Below are positions 46,002 to 53,135 of a DNA stretch of 64,000 nt, in pieces. The DNA is from Pseudanabaena biceps (GTDB lineage Bacteria > Cyanobacteriota > Cyanobacteriia > Pseudanabaenales > Pseudanabaenaceae). The stretch lies in assembly GCA_013361095.1 (NCBI GenBank), contig JAATWA010000001.1, forward strand, positions 558,001-622,000. The letters run 5' to 3'. A program made the position numbers and the translations under genes. How positions within the stretch are numbered: the stretch's first letter is position 1; the number at the start of each line of letters is the position of its first letter. A model generated the notes under the pieces. That model was not told where the DNA came from. It was given only the letters and a program-made list of their open reading frames with translations, and searched no databases.

Positions 46002-46790
46002 TTAAAACTCACCGCCAGCTTTGGTTAATTTTTGCAACTTCACTTCAAAACGTTCCCAAGGTTGAGGTTCTAAAATTTGGGTGGAAATGTCATTGAGATC
46101 AAACAGCGATCGCAATGACTCCTTCGTTCCTTCTGCTTTGAGAATATTTAACAAAAAACCACTATAGGTTAAATCTCCACCTGCGGCTGTGGGCAAAATC
46201 ACCTGCGGCTTCAGCCACTTAGCCACCTGCAAAGCACCCTGCTGGCCCTTAATTACTGTTCCCACTAAAGGTAACTTTAGATCAATTGTCGGAGTAATCA
46301 CCACATCCACAGGAGCAAACTTCTGAATTGCCGCCGCGTGATATCCATGTGGCTCATAATAGATAGAAGTTCCATCCACAAGATCCTTCAAGATATATCC
46401 ATTCTCTAGGGTCGTCGGGCCAGTGGGAGAACCCTGCACTGCCCAAATTTCTAGCAAGCTAGGGATTTCAAAAACTTCCCCATGTGGGAGCGCGGTAACC
46501 TCTGCATAGCCAAGTTCTTTAACCAACTTAGCAGCGCTAGGAGAAGCAACTACAGGAATGTCATGGTCAAGCTGTTTGAGGGTTGGGGGATGGGCATGAT
46601 CTGGTAGTCCCTGAGACAGCAAAATCAAGTCAATATTTTGAGGGATTTCTCTAGCTATGCGTCGTTCTGATTTGAAAAACCACGCCGAATTTCCAAACAT
46701 CAACGCATCTACTAGCCAAGGATCCAGCAAGATCCGCTTATCCGCGATCTCAATCAACCACGAATTACTATCTAGCCATGTCAAATACAT
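46002..46790 (-). CDS. metallo-beta-lactamase-fold protein (UlaG-like)
   Basis: This 262-residue MBL superfamily protein opens with TWLDSNSWLIEIADKRILLDPW, like UlaG and related cyanobacterial proteins. The metal motif is altered: LLSQGLPDHAHPPTLKQL keeps D-H-x-H but lacks the first His of HxHxDH. Activity and metal content are therefore uncertain. No signal peptide. It converges with the cyclase gene and diverges from amt. Confidence 0.8.
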   Translation of the reverse strand: MYLTWLDSNSWLIEIADKRILLDPWLVDALMFGNSAWFFKSERRIAREIPQNIDLILLSQGLPDHAHPPTLKQLDHDIPVVASPSAAKLVKELGYAEVTALPHGEVFEIPSLLEIWAVQGSPTGPTTLENGYILKDLVDGTSIYYEPHGYHAAAIQKFAPVDVVITPTIDLKLPLVGTVIKGQQGALQVAKWLKPQVILPTAAGGDLTYSGFLLNILKAEGTKESLRSLFDLNDISTQILEPQPWERFEVKLQKLTKAGGEF

Positions 46791-46833
46791 AAATCTCTGA
46801 GCTTTTAAGTTTCTAGCCTTATTATAAATAATT

Positions 46834-46876
46834 AAAAAACTTGTGGCGCACGCTCAGCGTGCGCCACAAGTTTTTT
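46834..46876. repeat. hairpin palindrome, 20-bp arms, with outer flank
   Basis: Perfect 20-bp arms (AAAAAACTTGTGGCGCACGC) surround TCA. An ATAATTAA / TTAATTAT outer foot and the A' module ATGCCCAGTTACTTA extend it. Confidence 0.9.
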
Positions 46877-46918
46877 TGTTTTAATTATGCCCAGTTACTT
46901 ACTTTCACTATAAAAAGA

Positions 46919-46945
46919 AAAAACCCGCAGGAGGCATTCTTGCGG
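46919..46945 (-). terminator. terminator on the minus strand upstream of amt
   Basis: On the minus strand CCCGCAAGAATGCCTCCTGC pairs partly to itself (CCCGCA...TGCGGG) and is followed by TTTTTTC. It implies a transcript coming from the amt upstream region towards the left. Confidence 0.55.
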
Positions 46946-46991
46946 GAGAAATTTATGTAGATACGTCGCTAGTAAATTTAGTATCCTACTT

Positions 46992-47117
46992 TTAAACCGC
47001 TTTGGCAGTGATATCCCTCACTTTCAAATAGCGATCGTTAACTATTAATTGTGTGACATCGATCACATTTATAGCGCCCTCTACTGGATTCAGCACGATC
47101 GCTGTACTAACGGACAC
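46992..47117 (-). CDS. candidate 41-residue protein upstream of amt
   Basis: The GTG-started frame VSVSTAIVLNPVEGAINVID then VTQLIVNDRYLKVRDITAKA-V has a protein-like composition and includes a HIP1-derived D-R pair in frame. It ends 47 nt before a minus-strand terminator. The ribosome-binding site is weak (AAGG 12 nt upstream). It could be a short regulatory protein, a gene remnant, or chance. Confidence 0.35.
   Translation of the reverse strand: MSVSTAIVLNPVEGAINVIDVTQLIVNDRYLKVRDITAKAV
47052..47067. promoter_or_regulatory. perfect CRP/SyCRP1-type binding palindrome
   Basis: TGTGA-CATCGA-TCACA matches the cyanobacterial cAMP receptor consensus TGTGA-N6-TCACA exactly. It lies 155 bp upstream of the amt start and inside the candidate small gene. 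Confidence 0.6.
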
Positions 47118-47221
47118 TTTTGTAAATTAGCCTTAAATGTATAAAAAATTAGGACGATGTTATTTTCATCAATCTAGAAGAAATCATCTTTGCAAAATAT
47201 TGCAAAAGTAACGCAAAACAA

Positions 47222-48670
47222 ATGACTATAAGAAAGAATCATCTTTTTCGTTTCCTAGCGATCGCGATCGGGGCGGGAATATTTTCAGCGTTTACACCAA
47301 CGATCGCCCAAGCGATCGAAACAACAACTCTCGACTCCTTGCACAAAACGACAACTGAGCTACGATTATCAGTTGATACTACTTGGGTATTAATTACAGG
47401 GTTCCTCGTCTTTTTTATGCAATGTGGATTTGCCATGCTAGAAGCGGGGCTAGTACGGCAAACCTCAGTGGTTAATACGCTTGCTGAAAATTTTGTGGAT
47501 GCAGCCACGACACTTTTAGCATGGTGGGCGACTGGTTTTGCGATCGCCTTTGGTACAACCAGCAATGGATTTTGGGGGACAGATAATTTCTTTTTAAACA
47601 ATGCAATGACCATCAACAATGGGGTCATCGAATACTCAATGGGTGCAGGTGGCTCTAGTGCGCCGATCAGTACATTAACCTTATTTTTCTTCCAATTTGC
47701 TTTTGCTGCTACTTCCAGTACGATCACCACAGGTTCAATGGCAGAGCGCACAGATTTTAAAGGAGATTTAATCTACTCCACCATTATGGGCGCGATTATG
47801 TACCCAATCGTGGTTCATTGGGTCTGGAATAGTGGTGGTTGGCTAAATAAATTAAGTTATCACGACTTTGCTGGTAGTTCAGTTGTGCATTCCGTAGGCG
47901 GTTGGACATCGTTAGTTGGCGCTTATTTGCTTGGACCACGACCCGATCGCGTATGGGGACAAATCCCCCCCGCCCATAATCTTGGTTATGCCACGATTGG
48001 CGCAATGATTTTGTGGTTTGGTTGGTATGGATTTAATCCTGGTTCAGCCCTGACCATGAGTGATCCAGGACTAGTTAGCCTTGTCGTCGTGAATACATCC
48101 TTAGCGGCGGCGGCGGGAGCGATGACTGCATTTTTCTATATCTATTGGCGCTTCCGTCAGTGGCATTTATTCTGTGGACTGAATGGTTCACTTGCAGGAT
48201 TAGTTGCTATCACGGCTGGTTGTGCCTATGTAATGCCTTGGGCGGCAGCCCTGATTGGGGCTGTCGCAGGCGTGCTTGTCCTTATTGTTGTAGATATCAT
48301 TGAATGGTTTGAAATTGATGATCCTGTGGGAGCATTTGCTGTGCATGGATCTTGCGGCATGATGGGAACGATCGCCGTTGGTTTATTTGGTCATCCAGCG
48401 CTAACCATGAATAAGAAAGCTGGGTTGTTTTTAGGTGGTGGATTTGATCTGTTAGGCGTACAACTGGGTGGCGTTGCTGCGATCATTGTTTTCACAGTTG
48501 CTTTTTCTTTTCTGATGTTTGGATCGCTCAAAGCATTAGGCATGTTGCGCGTCAATACTGAAGCCGATCGCATTGGTATTGATGTGTACGAGCATGGCGC
48601 GTCTGCTTGGCCTGATGTCTATCCCATTGATGGTCTGCAATATGACGATGATGAGGAAGACGAAGACTAA
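47222..48670 (+). CDS. amt: ammonium transporter (Amt family)
   Basis: The N-terminal signal-like segment (FLAIAIGAGIFSAFTPTIAQA) is followed by 11 membrane helices of an Amt channel: WVLITGFLVFFMQCGFAMLEAGLVR, AFAATSSTITTGSMAER, the pore His regions VVHSVGGWTSLVGA and AFAVHGSCGMMGTIAVG, and WFGWYGFNPGSAL. The tail is short and acidic (YDDDEEDED). It imports ammonium and is normally induced by nitrogen limitation through NtcA. No clear GTA-N8-TAC box was found by eye; a CRP-type palindrome is present instead. Confidence 0.97.
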   Translation: MTIRKNHLFRFLAIAIGAGIFSAFTPTIAQAIETTTLDSLHKTTTELRLSVDTTWVLITGFLVFFMQCGFAMLEAGLVRQTSVVNTLAENFVDAATTLLAWWATGFAIAFGTTSNGFWGTDNFFLNNAMTINNGVIEYSMGAGGSSAPISTLTLFFFQFAFAATSSTITTGSMAERTDFKGDLIYSTIMGAIMYPIVVHWVWNSGGWLNKLSYHDFAGSSVVHSVGGWTSLVGAYLLGPRPDRVWGQIPPAHNLGYATIGAMILWFGWYGFNPGSALTMSDPGLVSLVVVNTSLAAAAGAMTAFFYIYWRFRQWHLFCGLNGSLAGLVAITAGCAYVMPWAAALIGAVAGVLVLIVVDIIEWFEIDDPVGAFAVHGSCGMMGTIAVGLFGHPALTMNKKAGLFLGGGFDLLGVQLGGVAAIIVFTVAFSFLMFGSLKALGMLRVNTEADRIGIDVYEHGASAWPDVYPIDGLQYDDDEEDED

Positions 48671-48724
48671 ACATTAAATTTGGTTAGGGCTGTGCGATTT
48701 AATAAAGTACCAAATATAAAACCA

Positions 48725-48759
48725 GAATTGTTGGGGCGGCGAAGCCGCCCCAACAATTC
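48725..48759. repeat. hairpin palindrome, 16-bp arms
   Basis: Perfect 16-bp arms (GAATTGTTGGGGCGGC) surround GAA, in the amt 3' region. Confidence 0.9.
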
Positions 48760-48764
48760 GTCCC

Positions 48765-48835
48765 TTAGGACAAAAAAACAAAAAGAGTGAGGCGGCGCAA
48801 TGCGCCGCCTCACTCTTTTTGTTTTTTTGTCCTAA
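48765..48835. repeat. hairpin palindrome, 34-bp arms
   Basis: Perfect 34-bp arms surround AAT, with feet TTAGGACAAAAAAAC and core GAGGCGGCGC. This is the longest looped hairpin in the window. Confidence 0.93.
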
Positions 48836-48987
48836 TCAGAATGGCGACAGTTATACAAGAAAGTGCCAAGCGCTGTGTAAGAGCAAATGCGGTTCTTTTG
48901 CGTTAGTCAACAAAAAACAGCATTTGGTCTGATAATGAGCAATATGTCTCTAAGTTTCTAGTTTTAGTATTTTTTAGAAGAGCCTTT

Positions 48988-49029
48988 GCTAGTATTATTC
49001 GAGTAACTGATGTGGCGAATAATACTAGC
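48988..49029. promoter_or_regulatory. inverted repeat upstream of the GAF gene
   Basis: GCTAGTATTATTCG pairs perfectly with 49016-49029 across a 14-nt spacer. Without the GC core of the hairpin family, it looks more like an operator for the gene starting 57 nt downstream. Confidence 0.45.
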
Positions 49030-49085
49030 AGTAGCACAGATTACTAAGCTAGACGACACTAACTTTAAAGATATTGGCAACATCC

Positions 49086-49760
49086 ATGGCTTCTAATCTA
49101 GACCCCCAACCAGAAATGTCTGAAGATTTAGTTAGCGCAAATCCTCAGTTATTAGTCAATCAGGTTAACTATTACAAACTTTTGCTTGATGACTTATTAT
49201 TTTTGTCGAGGTCCTTATCTAGCGATCGCACCTTAAAGGATTTTTTGGAACTAGTGCTGACAACAACGCGCAAAATGACCGCCAGTGACGCAGGAAGCAT
49301 TTATCTGATTGATCGCTCGACTCCAGTACATACAGTTTGTTTTGAAGTTTCGCAAAATGATTCACAGCCCGAGCGCTCTCTAGTAAATTTTGCTGTGCCA
49401 TTAAATGAAGATAGTATCGTTGGCTATGTAGCACTGACGGGTGAGACACTCAATTTGTCTGATGCCCATGACCTACCTGAAAATGTAGGCTTTCGCCATC
49501 ACAAAACCTTTGATCACGATATTCAATATCGCACTCGTTCTGTTTTAGCCGTCCCTTTGATGGATTACAAAGGAAGAACTATTGGCGTATTTCAGTTAAT
49601 AAATCGTAAAGTTCAAGATATTTCAATTACCTTAGAAAATGTCCAAGAAATAACCCTCGCTTTCTCATCTCTAGACAAAAAGCTGTTACAGGCGATCGCG
49701 GCTCAAATATCGATATACATTGAGCGATTAGAGCTTTTAGGACAGACTTTACACTCTTAA
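49086..49760 (+). CDS. GAF domain protein
   Basis: The 224-residue soluble protein has a single GAF fold (about 45-205): TTRKMTASDAGSIYLIDR, VPLNEDSIVGYVALTGETLN and RSVLAVPLMDYKGRTIGVFQLINR. No Cys for bilin attachment is seen in the expected region and no output domain follows, so it may bind a cyclic nucleotide or small molecule and act through a partner. ATG 49086 is preferred to an upstream TTG. Confidence 0.85.
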   Translation: MASNLDPQPEMSEDLVSANPQLLVNQVNYYKLLLDDLLFLSRSLSSDRTLKDFLELVLTTTRKMTASDAGSIYLIDRSTPVHTVCFEVSQNDSQPERSLVNFAVPLNEDSIVGYVALTGETLNLSDAHDLPENVGFRHHKTFDHDIQYRTRSVLAVPLMDYKGRTIGVFQLINRKVQDISITLENVQEITLAFSSLDKKLLQAIAAQISIYIERLELLGQTLHS

Positions 49761-49763
49761 CCT

Positions 49764-49810
49764 AATCCTAATAATTGTGCAGCGCTTCGCGCTGCACAAT
49801 TATTAGGATT
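49764..49810. repeat. hairpin palindrome, 22-bp arms
   Basis: Perfect 22-bp arms surround TTC, with feet AATCCTAATAATTG and core TGCAGCGC. Confidence 0.92.
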
Positions 49811-49833
49811 ATCAGCTATAGCTATTTATGTTA

Positions 49834-49892
49834 GTAAGAATCCAAAAGATAGTTGCGGCGCTTCGCGCCGCAACTATCTTTTGGGTTCTTAC
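49834..49892. repeat. hairpin palindrome, 28-bp arms, one mismatch
   Basis: Feet GTAAGAATCCAAAAG (the other side has CCC), core GTTGCGGCGC, loop TTC. Confidence 0.9.
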
Positions 49893-50035
49893 TTCTTACT
49901 TTAGGGACGTAGTTATAAGTATATGTACTCAAGTGTCCGTAGCTAATATTGAGCAAGTATAAGGAATTCACATCTTTTCCTATAAGATTGAACATAGGAT
50001 AAATTATTAGATATTTATACGGAGATTATTTTTTT

Positions 50036-50152
50036 ATGCTCACTTTAAAAATAGTGGTTTATATCACTGTCATATTTTTCATCAGTTTGTTTGTTTTCGG
50101 TTTCCTAAACAGCGATCCATCTCGTAACCCTGGTAACAGGGATCTCGAATAG
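50036..50152 (+). CDS. psbI: photosystem II reaction centre protein I
   Basis: The 38-residue single-helix subunit ([20 protein letters not shown], then [18 protein letters not shown]) has the diagnostic PsbI C-terminus FLxxDPxRNPxRxDLE. It sits beside D1 in the thylakoid membrane. A GGAG lies 11 nt before the ATG. The stop TAG shares its G with the GTG start of the following ABC exporter gene. Upstream are two hairpins and about 140 nt for a promoter. Confidence 0.95.
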   Translation: MLTLKIVVYITVIFFISLFVFGFLNSDPSRNPGNRDLE

Positions 50153-51945
50153 TGAATAATACCTCTCAAGCTAGCCCTGCTAAAACTCAAGATACAAATC
50201 GCCCTAAAGCTAATGATTGGCGATTGTTATTGAGTTTGCTGCCCTATGCTAAGCAAAATTATAAAAACCTAATCGTATCGCTGTTTTTGCTTCTGCCCCT
50301 ATCGATCGCTAGTGCTGTTCAGCCAATTTTGGTGCAGCAGGGTATTGATGGACCAATCAAAAATGGCGATTTGGTTGGTTTACGCTGGATTTGCCTAGTT
50401 TTATTGTTGACGATCGCTGTGCGTCTCACATTTCAGTCATGGCAGGGCTACTTGGTACAAGAGGTGGGACAGAAGATTACTGCCGATATCCGTCAAGATT
50501 TATTTAGGCATGTTACTTCTCTCTCGACTAGCTTTTTTGATCGCACTCCCGTTGGCAAACTTATCACGCGCCTAACCAGCGATGTCGAGGCTTTGGGCGA
50601 TGTATTTGCTACAGGCGCTGTGGGCATACTTAGTGACCTCGCAGCGATCTTTACGATTGCTGTGTTTATGTTCTTTTTGCGATGGGATCTGGCTCTGTTG
50701 CTAGTGGCAATGGTAATTCCTGTGACGGCATTGATTGTTTATTTTCAGTATCAGTACCGCAAAGCTAACTTCAAAGCTCGCGATCGCCTCTCAGAGTTAA
50801 ACTCAATCCTGCAAGAAAATATTATTGGCGCAAATATCGTTCAGCTATTTCGTCGTGAGAAGTTTAACTCCACCCAACATCTCCACGTCAATCGACAATA
50901 TGTAGACGAAGTAAACCGCACGGTATTCCATGACTCGGCAGTATCGGCAACCCTAGAATGGATTGCATTAGTGGCGATCGCAGGAGTTTTGTGGCTCGGC
51001 GGTGGTCAGATTGTCCAGAATAATCTTACCTTTGGTGAGCTGTCGGCTTTTGTACTGTATTCGCAGCGCCTCTTCGATCCGATCCGTCAGCTTGCCGAAA
51101 AATTTACCACTATCCAAGCAGGATTTACGGCAGTTGAGCGGATTAATGGGATCCTACAAGAACCAATCGAGATTCGTGATCCGCAGTATCCCAAATCCTT
51201 ACCCCTCGATGGTAAGGGTGAAATTTGCTTTGACCATGTGTGGTTTGGCTACAAACCCAATGAGTATGTTCTTAAGGATGTAAATTTCACCCTCAAAGCA
51301 GGTGAAAAAATCGCGCTTGTTGGACCAACAGGAGCAGGGAAAAGTTCTGTTATTAGGCTGTTATCACGCTTGTATGAGCCAAGCAAAGGTCGGATTTTGA
51401 TTGATGGCGTTGATATTCGAGATATCACGCAATCGGAATTAAGACGCTGTGTTGGCGTAATTTTGCAGGATGCCTTTTTATTTTCTGGGGATATTAAGGA
51501 CAATATTACTCTCGGTGAAGATTACGCTATCGAGCAGGTAATTGAAGCCGCGGAGTTAATGAATGTCGATCGCTTTATTCAAGAGCTGCCTAAGGCATAC
51601 GCGACCCAAGTCCGTGAGCGCGGCACAAATATTTCTGGCGGACAAAAGCAGTTACTTGCTTTCGCTAGAGCCGCCATTCGCGATCCGCGTATTTTAATCC
51701 TTGATGAAGCAACAGCTAGTCTTGATGTCAATACGGAGTTTTTAATTCAGCAGGCTCTTGATCGCTTGTTAGTCAATCGCACCACAATTATCATTGCTCA
51801 CCGCCTTTCGACTATTCGTAATGTCGATCGCATTTTGGTACTCAAGCAAGGAGAAGTTGTTGAGTCGGGTAGCCACACTCAATTGATTGATCAACAAGGC
51901 ATATACGCCAGTCTTTACGAGTTGGAAATGATGGCAAGCGTTTGA
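50152..51945 (+). CDS. ABC exporter (MsbA-like, fused membrane and ATPase domains)
   Basis: A type IV half-transporter of 597 residues: six membrane helices (about 35-330) and a nucleotide-binding domain with Walker A GPTGAGKSS (about 391), Q-loop VILQDAFLF, signature NISGGQKQL, Walker B ILILDEATASLD and the H-loop His in IIAHRLSTI. It works as a dimer; substrates are likely lipids, peptides or drugs. The GTG start overlaps the psbI stop by one base, so expression may be coupled to psbI. Internal starts are possible but the first residues fit an N-terminal cytoplasmic tail. Confidence 0.92.
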   Translation: MNNTSQASPAKTQDTNRPKANDWRLLLSLLPYAKQNYKNLIVSLFLLLPLSIASAVQPILVQQGIDGPIKNGDLVGLRWICLVLLLTIAVRLTFQSWQGYLVQEVGQKITADIRQDLFRHVTSLSTSFFDRTPVGKLITRLTSDVEALGDVFATGAVGILSDLAAIFTIAVFMFFLRWDLALLLVAMVIPVTALIVYFQYQYRKANFKARDRLSELNSILQENIIGANIVQLFRREKFNSTQHLHVNRQYVDEVNRTVFHDSAVSATLEWIALVAIAGVLWLGGGQIVQNNLTFGELSAFVLYSQRLFDPIRQLAEKFTTIQAGFTAVERINGILQEPIEIRDPQYPKSLPLDGKGEICFDHVWFGYKPNEYVLKDVNFTLKAGEKIALVGPTGAGKSSVIRLLSRLYEPSKGRILIDGVDIRDITQSELRRCVGVILQDAFLFSGDIKDNITLGEDYAIEQVIEAAELMNVDRFIQELPKAYATQVRERGTNISGGQKQLLAFARAAIRDPRILILDEATASLDVNTEFLIQQALDRLLVNRTTIIIAHRLSTIRNVDRILVLKQGEVVESGSHTQLIDQQGIYASLYELEMMASV

Positions 51946-51958
51946 GTGCTGTAAAACT

Positions 51959-52014
51959 AAAACCCGAAAGATTAATAATGACGTAAAGCGTCGTTATTAA
52001 TCTTTCGGGTTTTG
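51959..52014. repeat. hairpin palindrome between convergent genes, encoding a protein end
   Basis: Feet AAACCCGAAAGATTAATAA with one mismatch and an A-rich loop. Its right arm encodes the final QNPKD and TAA of the REC-PAS regulator. Confidence 0.88.
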
Positions 52015-52833
52015 TTTCTTGTAGGTAATGTCTCGCAATGTAACCGTAAATCCATCCCCCAACTTAATCGCCGTCACCTGATACCAAACTTCTGGAACAG
52101 AAGGATAACAAATTTCTTCTTCTAGGTTAATTCCTGTTTCCACAACGTCAATTAAGCGTTGATATAGCGAAGGATTTACCCTTTCTAAAAACTGTCTTAC
52201 CACCAATTTACCGATTAAGTCTTCACGACTGCGTGAAAACATTTTGGAAATTACAGGATTAACCACAAGGCAACGAAAATCATTAATTTCTCCCGTGACT
52301 AAATCACGAACTGCTTGCGTGGCGGCAATGCCATCTGCCACATTATTTAAAACACTGGTAATTAAGGCTCTTGATTGATAGAGCATTTCCTCAGTTTCTT
52401 TGCGTCTATTAATCTCTTCTTCTAGCGATCGCCTTTGACGTTGGATTGTTAATTGGTTTTCCAATCTAACTACTACCTCTTCGCTGTGAAATGGCTTGAC
52501 TATAAAATCAACTCCACCCGACCAAAAAGCTTTGACTTTATCAAATACATCGTCTAAGGCACTAATAAAAATAATAGGGATATCTCGCAATTCTGGATCA
52601 GCTTTGAAGGCTTGACAGACTTGATATCCATCCATTTCTGGCATTTTAATATCTAAAAGTACAACGTCGGGACGCTTTGCCTTAGAGGTTTTTAGAGCCA
52701 TGCGCCCGCTAGTTACACTACGCACGCTATAGCCAAGGGTAAGCAATAAGTCACTTAATAGCTGTAAATTTTCAGGGAGATCATCTACTAAAAGAATGTT
52801 GGCAGTTAGGTCTATTGAAGGGTTATAGATCAT
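51997..52833 (-). CDS. response regulator with REC and PAS-like domains
   Basis: The receiver (about 15-125; ILLVDDLPENLQLL, Asp in VVLLDIKMPEMDG, Lys in IVKPFHSEE) is followed by a coiled coil and a PAS-like domain (NNVADGIAATQAVRD..CLVVNPVISKMFSRS). There is no DNA-binding or enzymatic output. ATG 52833 (MIYNPSIDL) fits the receiver start better than the upstream ones. The C-terminus QNPKD derives from a hairpin arm. It probably works with the adjacent MASE1 hybrid kinase on the same strand. Confidence 0.88.
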   Translation of the reverse strand: MIYNPSIDLTANILLVDDLPENLQLLSDLLLTLGYSVRSVTSGRMALKTSKAKRPDVVLLDIKMPEMDGYQVCQAFKADPELRDIPIIFISALDDVFDKVKAFWSGGVDFIVKPFHSEEVVVRLENQLTIQRQRRSLEEEINRRKETEEMLYQSRALITSVLNNVADGIAATQAVRDLVTGEINDFRCLVVNPVISKMFSRSREDLIGKLVVRQFLERVNPSLYQRLIDVVETGINLEEEICYPSVPEVWYQVTAIKLGDGFTVTLRDITYKKQNPKD

Positions 52834-52894
52834 AAAAAATATAAGCATCCTGAAAGACAATTATTATAAACTAAGCAGCTAACCGCAATTAAAT

Positions 52895-52946
52895 ATAAAA
52901 TCCCAAAAACTAGGGCGTACGCATTGCACGCACCCTAGTTTTTGAG
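52895..52946. repeat. hairpin with CTAGGGCGT core and flank modules
   Basis: AAAACTAGGGCGTACGC pairs with GCACGCACCCTAGTTTT with small bulges around ATT. Preceded by TAAGCAGCTAACCGCAATTA, the A flank module, and followed by its inverse ATTATGCCCATCTAC. Confidence 0.75.
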
Positions 52947-53029
52947 ATTATGCCCATCTACAGCGCTTTGCGTTCAAATCTGGACTACTTTCTAATAGTC
53001 ATTACAGCCTATTGAGGCTTTGAGTAGTA

Positions 53030-53080
53030 CAGAGAAATTTTGGGAAGCGGCGCGGAGCGCCGCTTCCCAAAATTTCTCTG
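53030..53080. repeat. hairpin palindrome, 24-bp arms
   Basis: Perfect 24-bp arms surround GGA, with foot CAGAGAAATTTTGGG and core AAGCGGCGC. The 30 bp upstream (TACAGCCTATTGAGGCTTTG, AGTAGTA) recur before the hairpin at 63339. Confidence 0.92.
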
Positions 53081-53135
53081 GGTTTTAATTAAGTGCAAAG
53101 CACTAATTATTCATTGAGAAGAGAGTAAGAAACTT

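Noticed and set aside
47100..47150. Possible NtcA box upstream of amt
   Set aside because: GTACTAACGGACAC and GTAAATTAGCCTTA each miss the GTA-N8-TAC consensus, so no NtcA site is claimed.
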